Assembly (NCBI GenBank): GCA_964016885.1
Contig: OZ024743.1
Coordinates: 166,161,492-166,225,491 of the forward strand
Direction: 5' to 3'
Length of the DNA stretch: 64,000 nt
From: Eledone cirrhosa
Taxonomy: Eukaryota; Mollusca; Cephalopoda; Octopoda; Eledonidae
Positions 22,401 through 34,400 of the stretch are shown piece after piece (the first letter of the stretch is position 1; each line of letters starts with the position of its first letter). The translations under genes and the position numbers were made by a program. The notes beneath the pieces were generated by a model. It saw only the letters and a list, made by a program, of their open reading frames with translations. It ran no database searches and was not told where the DNA came from.

Positions 22401-25400
22401 GCCATGAGTTAATGACCATGTTTATATTTATCTAAAATCCTTTCAGCAGAATTCTATGTAAGCACTTTTAAGTTATTCTGCAAACACTAACTGAATAATG
22501 AGAAAATTTAATAATGTTATCAAATACTTCTAAATTCTTGTTATTTTAAAATTTATTTGAAAATCAGAGTCAGTGTATTTCATTAGAAATATAATAATGA
22601 AAGCGTCAAGTGAGAGAGAAAAGGAAAAGCAAAGTAGATAAAAATATTTAGGAAATGTTCAACTATACCTGGTTTACAGTATCAGCGAGTGAGTGAATAC
22701 ATTCAGAAAACATACTATGAGAGCCAGTATACAGCCAAGCTATTAACTTCACTAATGTATTTATTGCATTGCTAGAAGATAAAATATAATAAAATTAATC
22801 TTAATTAAAGTCAAGAAAAATTACCTAAGCAATTTATTAGCATGTGCATGTGTGGAATGAAAATTAAATAGGTTTTGTATTTTTCTTCTCAATTCACAAA
22901 AAAACTGATTAAATGAAACTGTTTCAAATATATGTAATCCTGTTTACCTTACACATGACAAATACATTATCAGAGAAATTTATGTTAACTCTTAACATCT
23001 TGTAATGATTTAATAGAAAATATCTAAAAACAGATTTGTTAACTCAAATGAACAGATGATTGTAAAAGTTTGTAGTATTAACCAACAGATATGCATACAT
23101 ATGGGCTTCTGTACAACTGTTTACCAAATTTCCCACATAAGGCAATGGTTGCCTGGCCGCTTCTTCACACCGGTTGCTGTCAAGGCTTTAGGCATACTTG
23201 GACCCTGTATTGTCGAGCTCCTCTGCAAGATCAGAATGTCAGCAGTCCATCTGAGGAAGGAAGCCTGTGAGGTGGGGTGGTTGTTGCAGCGGGTGTCGCT
23301 GGCCATTGTCTACAGGAATGCTTTTACAGTCTTGTCCACAGGGCGCAGTCCCAACTCCACCATGCCCTAGGCCTAGAGCTTATCACCTCCCCCTCCTATT
23401 CTTCTGTGACACTAGAGCCCTTGCATTTCCCTTCCTTTTCCATAACCACTAAAGAAACTTGCATTTTTTTACCATAGATTATGTTATAAAACACTTGCCC
23501 ACGGTGAACTTGAGGTTGCAATGTGAAATCCTTAACCACATGACTTACGTCTGTTTCTACAGAGACATTATAATGATAGAAAGTGAAATAACTCTAATGT
23601 AACCATTTATGTAAAGTGGCAGTGCTTGCTGGTGATACAATAAAATGCACTTAAATACACTCTGTAAAGTAGTAGTGCTAGTGGCACAATAAAATGTTCC
23701 CAGTACAATCTGTAAAGCAGTAGTGCTGGTGTCACAATAAAATTCACCCAGTACACTATGTAAAGTGGTAGTGCTAATAACACAATAAAATGCATCCAGT
23801 ACACTATGTAAAGTGGTAGTGCTGGTGACACAATAAAATGCACCCAGTACATTCTGTAAAGTGTTAGTGTTGGTGCCACAATAAAATTCACCCAGTACAC
23901 TCTGTAAAGTGGTTCGAGTTAAGAAGGGCATTAGCCATCAAAACCATGTCAAATAAGGAACATAAGATTTGCTTTTTCCCAGCCTGTCTAGTCACCAACT
24001 GTGATGACCCGTCTAATCCATACTAGCATGGAAAGTGGACATAAAATGATGATAATGATGTGTAAAATCACGGAATATCATTGAGGATTGCTTTAATATA
24101 TCGTGACTTTAACAAAAAAGCATAGGTTCAACTCCCAGTGGGTACTCACACTTGTATATCTGTTTATACCCATGCTTTATTTAATATATTTGGTACTAAT
24201 CTAACCGTCTCTGGTTCTATGAAACAAAACCATTCATTTAAAGGATTCCCATATAAATTAAAATCTTCCATGATGTTAAGTTACTATCTTAGTAATGAAA
24301 TATAAATTTTTGAAATCCCTCAAAATTCTTTATTCACCCTTTCATTACAATATTTCCAATGGAAGACACTTCCTATAATCTTCAATTAATTTTGAAAATA
24401 ATCTTTGAGCAATTTAGTAATATAACTTTTCCATCATTAAATTGATGTTTGGAACACAAAGGTTCTTACATGAAATTAAGATGGAAGGCATTTAGACAAA
24501 CAAACACTTTAAAAGAAATATTTTTGTATTGTAGAACCAGGAGCAGTTTGGTATCAAAACGGTTAAATAATTGAAATAGAGTGTATTTCATTCGATGTAC
24601 GTTGACAAAACGGTTAAATATAACCATGTATTCTCAGATTAATCCTAAAATGTTAATACAAAAATTATACTAGAAATAATTGTTTCTACTTTTTGGCACA
24701 AGGCCAGCAATTATCCAGTACATTACTGGTACTTTATTTTATCGACTAGAAATAATGTCACTTATACTGGGTTAAAAAATACGATCTTTTTCAACAATCA
24801 CCATTCTCATTTGCTTTAATGTGTATATTCCAGGTAACTGACAGATTGAAAAACCAGTTGATATATATATAAAATTAACACTTATTACAATATGAAATAT
24901 ATTAATGATATTAATATCATATAATATCAATATGGTGTAATCATATAATATCAATTTAACAATTCATGCTTACGCAAATTAAAAAAAAATTAATAACCAA
25001 TGCAAAATTTGAACTTTTAGCAACCAACTGTATTTACAGATATTTTTCTGTGTCTGAATTTCCCTATATTTCCTATGAACTTCATAATCTGTTTTTATTT
25101 TAAAAAAAAAAGACATTCCTGACAAGGGAAGTAATCCAAGTTGAGTTGATGTGCAAGTACAAGGGAAGTAGGTAGCTTGTGTAATTAATGGTAATCTTGA
25201 AGGCTCGCCATCGTTATTGTTGATGAGGGTGATGGAAGAAACACTGACGAGTTGAAAGAAAAACTGAGTATAAGAGGCATCATATGTAGTATGTTAGCTC
25301 TGGTACACACGTGATGCATACAGAAGATGATCATTGGGTGAAAAAGTACCAGGGCTTCCAATTAGAAAGCAGCCAAGGAAGACCAAGGACTAACTTGGAA

Positions 25401-28400
25401 GAAGTGATGAGAGCTGAATTTGACAGAAGAGATGAGGAAGGAACACAGCATGTGCAAGGAAGCAGTGCTGAAGAGGACCCATCTAACTCATGCAAGCATG
25501 AAAAAGTGGATGTAAAACTGATCTTCTTACGGATATCTAGGAGTACATCATCCAATGTAAGAGGGAAATTTGGCTGCTATTTTTAGCAGGTTGAGAAACT
25601 ACACAGAAGCCCTTCTATTGACTCAAGTTAGTAGCAATAGGTGCTGTTACGTTACACTTCATCCACTACAGTTATTATTGGTAGTACTTACAACTACAGC
25701 ATATAAATTTGTATAATATATGGTCATTATCCTTTAAACAGATTGGAACAATGTCACAGGTGCAAGCATAGTTGTGTGGCTCAGGAGTTTGCTTCACAAC
25801 CACACGATTTCAAGTTCCATCCCACAATGTGGCACCTTGGACATGTGTCTTCTACTATAACCTCAAGTTGACCAATGCTTCATGAGTGAAATTTGGTAAA
25901 TCGAAGCTGCACAAATCTATCATGTTTATATCATCATCATCACCTTCTAACATCTATTTTTCATGCCTAGATGGGTTAGATGGGTTGTCACGTCTGAAAC
26001 TAGGCAGATCAAGTGATTACTTGCTCATATGCTTTTGGTTTGGTTTCGACAGCTAGACCCTTTCTGATGCCAAGCTCTTTACAGTGACTGGGAGTATTTT
26101 ATCATAACTCCAGCACTACAACCTTACATGTTGGACTCAGTGCTTTTTGTTGTGGCACCATCACTACCACCTTACAGGGTAGATTGAGCATTTTTTTATC
26201 ATGGCACCAGCACTACCACCTAACAGAGTGAGCTGGGTGTATTTTATCGTGGCACCAGCACTACCTCATTACAACACTAGGGTGCTTATTGTCCTTAGCC
26301 AGGCTGTTGAGGCAGTGGTGGGAGTGATAGTATAAAACGAGAGGGTGAGGACAAGCTACATGCTGCTTGCCAAAAAAGGGAGTCATCCCATGGGAGAGCA
26401 GATGTTGGCTTGTGGAGGTGGCCTTAAAGAGAGTGAGTTGAATCGGGCAGTATACTGTGGGGTGAGCCCAGCTTTCCTTGCTGGCAGGGGTTGGACAAAG
26501 AAGGTGAATTGATGATGGTGGTGGAAGTATAAAGCATATCTTTCTTCCACACTTGCATAAGTTTGACAAGGAAGATGAATCGGGGATGAGAGTGAGAGTA
26601 GAAAGCACATCCTTCTTCCGTGCTGGCATGGGTTGGATAAGGAAGGTAAATTGGGGATGAGGATGGGAGCAGCGAGCACATCTTTTTTCTATGCTGGAGG
26701 GTGAGTCAGCAATGTGGATAAGCAGGAGGGAGAAGCACAATGTAGGAGGAGGAGCAATTCAGAACACCATCCACCTTTAGTCCTCATATACAAACTACTT
26801 AATTTTCACTTCTCATCTTGCAGAGTATATAGGTGTCTGGTTTCTCTCCTAGCTTCTTGGTATTGTTCTCAGCTTTCATCCTTTTGCCAGTCTTTCCATG
26901 CCTGTCTTTTAGCTTTAATTGCTTCACCTACCCTACTATTCCACCACCATATTACCTGCGACCTTCCTGGCTTTAATTCTAGTCATTAAGTACTAGGTTA
27001 TGTTTGGAGATGCACTCCTCACTACTGAGCGACTTTGTGTTTGCAACCAACAATCTATCTTGACATCTGCAGAAAATAAAATCTATCTTGCTTGTTTGCT
27101 TGCCAGGCATATAGGCAATCGAGTGGCCGACTATAGTTTTCTGAAGTTAATGTTGCAGATAGTTAGACATAAGCATTGCAGAATTTCAGGAGCCTTGATC
27201 CCTCCTCATTTCTTGTACAGAACTTAAAGCCTCTGTGTATACCATAGAATCCAGCACAGCATTGCCCAACATGTTCAGTAAAATTGCCTTCTGTAATTAT
27301 GAAGTCACTCAATATATCTATATATGTTTGTGTGTGAATGTGAATCCACGTTTGTATTTATATCCTGTAACTTAGCAGTTGGACAAAAAGAGATCGATAA
27401 AATAAATACTAGACTAAAAAAAAAATGTTAAATGTAAAGGATTATATTAATAGTATTCTGGCAGACCCTTTGCTGATTTCATAATAAGAAGCCCTCCTCC
27501 ACACATACTATCAAAAACGCATCTGGGGGGGGGGGGTCTCCTCTCTTCATAGAGATGCATCCTCGCGAGGTGGAGAGAATACTTTGCTGATCTCCTAAAT
27601 CCAATCACAACAGCATCTTCTGATGTAAACAAGGTGCATCGAGGAGGGATGACTAATCTCACAGAGGCTGAGGTCACAAGAGCAGTTAAATAGCTCAAAT
27701 GTGGCAAAGCTGCTGAGGAAGATGAAATCCAGCCTGAGATGTTAAAAGCCTTAAATAGCAAAGGTATTCTCTGGCTGACTTGTGCGTGCCAGGTGGCCTG
27801 GATCTCTGGAAAGGCACATAAGCAATGGCAATTGGGAGTGATAATCCAAATTTTCGAAAAGGGAGACAAGAGAGATTGTTCCAATTACAGAGGAATCTCC
27901 TTGTTAAGCCTCCTTGGTAAAGTCTATGCTAAGTGTCTGGAAAGAGATGCAGGGAGATTGTCAACACAACACAGCTGACCAAATATTCACACTGCAGCAG
28001 GTATTCGAGAAATTATGAGAGTATTGCCAAGAAGTATATTCTTGTTTTGTCGACCTGGAATAGGCATATGATCGTATTCCTCAGGACCTGCTGTGAAAAT
28101 TTTGCAGCGTATGGGATTGATGGCCAGCTTCTTGTTGCCCTGATGTCTCTATATGAATGCCTAAGTATTTGTGTTCAGATAATTAGTGTTAAATCGAAAC
28201 TATTCAATGTAGGAGTCAGATTCTGTCAAGGGTGTGTACTGTCACCTCTCCTGTTTATTATTTACATGAACGGAATTTTTATACGCAGCTGGGTTAGAAG
28301 TGGTATCATGACTGGCAGGTGTAAAATCAGTCAGATGGAATTTGCAGACTATATGGTGTTAATTAACAGGTTTAATGCCAAGTGCTGCATGGCTGGAATG

Positions 28401-31400
28401 AAAATCAGTGCTGTGAAGACTGAGACACTCGTCCTCTCAAGGAAGCCTGTACAGTGCACGCTACTGAAGCAGGTGAAGAAGTTTAAGTATCTCAAGGCCA
28501 TGTTTACGAATGAGGCTGAATTAAGTGCAAGATTTGCAAAAGCTGGTGCAGTAATGTGCCAGCTACAGTATTCAGTAATCAGAAGAAGGGAAGTAGGCAT
28601 AAAAGCCAAACTTGCTATCTTCAATTCAATTTTCGCGCCAACCCTTATCTGTGGTCATGAATCTTGGGTAATGACCGAAAGAATATGATCGCGAATACAA
28701 ACGGCCAAAATGGGATTCCTCCAAAGGGTCTTTGGAGTAACATTACTTGACAAAGTGCCTAACTCGGAGATCAGAGAGTCACTCCAGGTAGAGTCACTAC
28801 TTCTCCAAATTGAGAGATCACAGCTCTGATACTATGGGCATGTGGTTAGAATATCTCAGGAAAGAATCGCTGGACAGATTTTACGAGCAAACCAACCGGC
28901 AGGAGACCCAGTGGTAGTCCCTGAGCAAGATGGTTGGATAACATCCATGAGCTTGGCTGGTCACGCTTGAGGATCCAGCCAGATCAGTTGGAGACGGTTG
29001 CTTCTGACAGGACCTGCTGGAAGGAGTGTTTGAGGACTCTGCCCCCCTGACTCTCTCAAGAATAAATAGTGAAGAAGAAGTAGAGTTTATACTTACATAA
29101 ATATGGCTGATATGACAACTCTAGCCGAACTAGATTTCCAAAGCTTCTCTGGTTGTGGTCCTGGAGTCTATAACCAATCAATAAATGAATCAATCAGTTA
29201 ATAAATAATGCTAATTGGGGAACTGAAAGATCATGACTCCCACCTAGTTGATTCTCATCAACTTCAACATCCTATAATGATTTATTAAAAAATATCTAAA
29301 ATGGGTTTGTGAATTCAAATGTTTATAGTGTTTTTACTAATGGATAGATTATTGTGAAAATTTGCAGTATTAGAGGAAAGACTTTAAAATTTTAATGTTA
29401 AGTAGTCAGTGCTGTTTTGTACTTTTTCATGTATGCATACACAGCTGAAAAAAAATGAGTACCAGCAAAAGCAGGGGGTTTAACCCTGCAATGGACTGGC
29501 ATCCTGTGCATTTCTGTGTTTATTATGTCAGTTCTCAAGGATCATATGATTAATCAAGAGTTGATCTTTACAACCATATGAACCTCATCGGCACCCTTGT
29601 TCAATGCGGAAAAGATTGTTCTCCTCCATAAACACGTATGATTTCTCTATGAGAATAGAGGTTAATAGATTATAAGTGGTGGACAAGCAGGTTATGAGCC
29701 AATAGTTTTTTTAATCCTTAGTTTCATTGTTCTTTGGAAGAAGAAGAAGGAGGGGGAGGAGGAGAAGGAGAAGGAGGGGGGAGAAGGAGAAGAAGAAGAA
29801 GAAGAAGGGGGGGGGGCAGATTTTTCAAATGTCATAAGGATTACCTGCTGTTCTTCTTGCTCTTCAGCAAGTTCAAATTTTTTAGAATCACCTGATTGCT
29901 TTTTATAATTTTCAATTGCTGCCTTCAGCTGGAACAAGTCCACTATAAAAAAAATATTATTATTATTATAAATATAAACTAAAAAATATGCAAAATTTGA
30001 AGAGATGAAGAGTTTTGCAAAACATGCAAAATTTGAAAAGATGAAGAGTTTCTAATATATCGACTCTTTTGTTAACATATTTCAAATAATTTTGAAAATA
30101 ATCAAGTATTTACAGGTATTTAGTAATGTAACTAATTTTCTCATTTAGCTGATGCTACATGAAATTGATTTTGAAATAATTTAAAATAATTTTGAAAATA
30201 ATTAAGTATTTGGAGGGATTTAGTAGTATAAATAACTATTTAATTATTAAGCTAGTGCTTGAAACATAACTTAAAGATTCTTAAATAAAATTATTATAAT
30301 GAAAGTGTTTTAGATAAACACTTTACAATAAGTAGTTATGTATCATAGAACCAGGGTTATTTTAGGTGATTTGGTATCAAAAAGGTTAATAATATATACA
30401 ATTTGTTGCCTGTATAAACACAATGTCAATACTTGTAGGAAAGGTATAATTCATTGAATCAGCCTCAGTATATTACAATGTATCCACCTTATTCATCTTT
30501 ACTGATTTTCTTTTATTTGTTTGCTTTTTAATCAGAACAGTAATATATTAAATGCGTTATTCCTTTGTCGTTGTTGGTGATTAGTGTTCCAGTTGTTAAA
30601 TCAATGGAACAACTTGCCCATGAAATTAACATGTAAGTGACTGAGCATTCCAGACATGTGTAACTTGAACATAATTCTCAGGAAGAATCAGCATGACACT
30701 GTGTGACAAGGTTGATACTTTGAGTTACAGGTACAAGCCATCTTACAAGTTTCCAAACAGCTTTTACATTTACCCAGATTCAATCACAAAGCTATGGTAG
30801 ATAACACTTGCCCCAGATGCCTTGCAGTGGAATTGAACCCAGGACCTTTTGATTGCAAAGCAAACACCTTAGTTATTCAGCCATGCTGCATCCATCAATG
30901 TACTTAAACAGATACAGTAAAACATCTAATCTGGTGTACTACAGTGTTCATAAAAAATGGCAACGTTTCTTTGTTACATAAATATTTCAAAGACCCTGCA
31001 AATAACTTTGAAAGACAAAACAAACATCACTCACAGCGGCCAAATCGAGCTCGTTCCATTTGAATAATTTTCTGTTTTTCTTTTGTAATATTTGACAAAG
31101 AACTCCACTTTTTGATGGCTCTGGAATATTCAGACAATTCATATATATAGATACTAGATCACCCATGCCCCGCTGTGTCATGTTCACTTAAAAATATTTT
31201 AAAATCATGTTCACTTAAAAATAATTTTTACATAATTAAAATATACAGACACGAAATATAATGTAAAATGAAATTGGAAGGCATATATATATATAAACAA
31301 ATAATAAAAAGGAAAAAAATTCAGTAGAAAATGCTGGAGGGATTTTTTCAGTATAATATCAAAACATTCATTTATAAAGTAGGTATTTCCGCATTTAATA

Positions 31401-34400
31401 GTGATACCAGTTTCAGCATTATATGCTTTTTCAACGGCGGATGTGCAAAGTGCAGTTAACTCCCAAAACACTTAATAATGAACATACCCTACTAGTGTCT
31501 TTCAATGTAATCAACCTTTATTCCAATATCCCACACAACCTAGGAATAGAGACAATCCAATTTTGGTTAGAAAATTACCCCAATGAACTACCACACCGCA
31601 TCATAAAAAATTCATAATAGAAGGGTTCAAATTTATCTTGGAGAATAACTACTTCGAATTCGATGCCAAATTCTACAGATAGAAATCCAGCATTGCCATG
31701 GGCATGAAAACGCCAACCTTGTTATGGGATACTTGGAAATCACCCTCTACCGAAAAGTACTAGATAAATATGGAAACCCCTTCTACCTCCACATAGAAAA
31801 TAACTGAAAGAGATATTTGGATGATTGTTTCGTCCTCTGGCATGAAAGTATGGAAAGTCTTATTGAATTTAAAACACTTCTAAATGGACTCAATACAAAC
31901 ATTCAATTTACAATGGAATACAGCCATGAACAACTTCCTTTCCTCGACATCGTTATCAAGAAAACCAATAACAAAATAGAAACAGACATATACTATAAGC
32001 CCACAGATTCCAAACAGTATCTTCCATTCAACTCTTGCCACCCGAGACGCACTAAAAAGAACATTCCCTACAACCTAGCCAAAAGGATCTGCACAATAGT
32101 ATCTGATAGAAACACCTGCTACATACGACTAGAAGAATTAAAGGACACACTTATTAGCAGGAATTACCCACCATCCCTAATCAACAATGGATTCCAACGT
32201 GCCCTAAAACTCAACATCCAGGAACTTTGACACCCCAAACTGAAAGCTCTACCATACATCTCCACACACAACCTCCTTAACAATGAGGCCTTCGACACCA
32301 TCCTCAAGAACATACTTCAAACAAGGACAACACTTTACAGTTAAATACAATTTCACACGCGCACCAGAAAACTTGATTTATGTGTTGACTTGCTCAGGTT
32401 GTTGAGAGTACTACATAGGACAGACTAAAAACAGTCTTCGCCAACGTATGACTGTCCATAGATCCCAAATTAAAATACGAGAATACAGAAAGATAGCACT
32501 GAATGAACACATTGCGACCTGCGCATCTAATGAACAACCCAATTTCAGAATTTTTCCCCCTCTACAAATTTAAAGACGCTTCCTACATCCAGCACATTAG
32601 TAAGGAATCCCACTTTATCGCCAAATACGAACCCCTTCTAAATGCATCCACTTCAGACTAAACTACAGCTAACACACTTTAAAATTAACACCCTGGACAA
32701 ATTAACCCTTTGGAAATGTATCCTTCTCCAAGATTCCAGCAACTTTTGACAACTATATAATGCAGATCAAGCAACCACATAGAAACACCCAAATCAGCTA
32801 GTTCTTGAGGACTTTCACGAAGATAATCGGATAAATAAGAGCATTAAGGTGTCAAACTAAATGATTTACAATATGTACGGCCCGGTACGTTTTAGCTTCG
32901 AATCCCGCCAATGTCATCCTTCTCTTTCATCCTTCATGGGCCTATAATATAGTAGGTAGCTTTCCTGTAATAGAATCAATGAAATCCCCTTTCTCCATTT
33001 ACTAGTTCGTGCTGAAGATAGAATTAGTATTTCAGTAATTCTGAATCTTTTTTGTGGCAAAATTATAAAGTCTACATTGACTGTTTCTGAGATAAAACAA
33101 TTTAAGAATGCCAGTATTTCAGACAGGAGGAATACCAAGATAGATATTTTTAGAAACGATTACTTCCCCATAAAGTTATTCAACCATTCAAGCCAATCCC
33201 ATGTCCAGCTAGCCTTTGTAGTCATTTTTGAAAGTGACTATCACCACAACATATTGCTACCATACCTACCTCCTGTCTTCTTCTTCTCTCCCTCACCCAC
33301 TTCTCCCTTTCCTCCTATCCCCCCCCCCACTACTTCCAATCGAAACCAGCAGTCAGAACCAAAAATTTAAAACTACTACCACCTCTGTTAGCCAACTAAC
33401 AGAGAATGAAGAATAACCTCGAACAGAGACATGAACTTTCCTCTAAATGTGTATGTAAAAACTAATAATTTTTCTTCCCCATTTTATTATTATTCGTATA
33501 AATATGCAACTTAACTGCACTTTGCACATCCGCCGTTGAAAAAGCATATAATGCTGAAACTGGTATCACTATTAAATGCGGAAATACCTACTTTATAAAT
33601 GAATGTTTTGATATTATACAGAAAAAATCCCTCCAGCATTTTCTACTGAATTTTTTCCTTTTTACTATTTGTTTATATATATCAACTCGTCTGTCACTTT
33701 TCTACATTCCATATATATATGTGGGTGTATGTGTGTGTGCGTGTGTGTATATATGTGTGGCAGGGCTCTGTTCTTAGCCCCCTACTATTTATTATCGCCC
33801 TCCAGGCTATAACAGTGAAGTTCAAGACCGGCTGCCCATGGGAACTCCTATACGCAGATGATCTAACGCTCATAGCTGAATCAATGGCCGAGCTAGAGAA
33901 GAAATTCCAAACATGGAAGCACGGCCTAGAATCAAAAGGCCTTAAAATTAACCTGGCTAAGACTAAAGTTCTAGTTTGTAAGAAAGAAAATAAGGTGGCG
34001 GTCCCCTCCGGGAAGTGGCCATGCGCAGAGTGTAGGAAAGGCGTTGGTAGAAATTCCATTTTGTGTCCCAAATGCAAAGTTTGGGTGCATAAAAGATGTA
34101 GTGGGATCACAGGTAAGCTAACTAAGAACATAGATTTTACATGTGGCCGGTGTTCTGGGGCAATAAGTAGCAGCAAGTGCCCACAAAATACTAGCTCTTT
34201 CAACTGCGCAGAGGGTTCTATAGAAATAGTGGACAGCTTCCGTTACCTGGGTGACAAAATCAGCAGTGGGGGAGGTTGCTCTGAAAGTACAGTAGCTAGA
34301 GTCAGAACTGGGTGGAAAAAGTTCAGAGAGCTTATACCACTATTAGCCGCTAAAGGGTTCTCCCTAAAAATGAAAGGCAGGTTGTACGATGCCTGCATAC

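Larger units (their letters stand above)
31288..33682 (+). mobile_element. Penelope-like element 1 with inverted terminal repeats
   Basis: A plus-strand retroelement with a truncated RT, a C-terminal GIY-YIG nuclease and long terminal inverted repeats. Penelope-like elements are known to carry pseudo-LTRs in direct or inverted orientation. Here they are inverted at both ends. A SINE copy lies inside its 3' region. The element sits in a non-autonomous Helitron, which sits in the SLC30A9 intron between exons 2 and 3. Confidence 0.85.

Noticed and set aside
29692..29844. Extension of exon 4 into the Ser/Pro/Phe-rich minus frame
   Set aside because: It reads through the GT donor into a GGA/GAA repeat. 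The 98-nt exon ending at 29,845 fits the phase of exon 5.
31121..31187. Longer exon 3 including 'ELSEYS' and an upstream Met
   Set aside because: The AG at 31,121-31,122 gives the phase that joins exon 2, while upstream codons run into the Helitron end.
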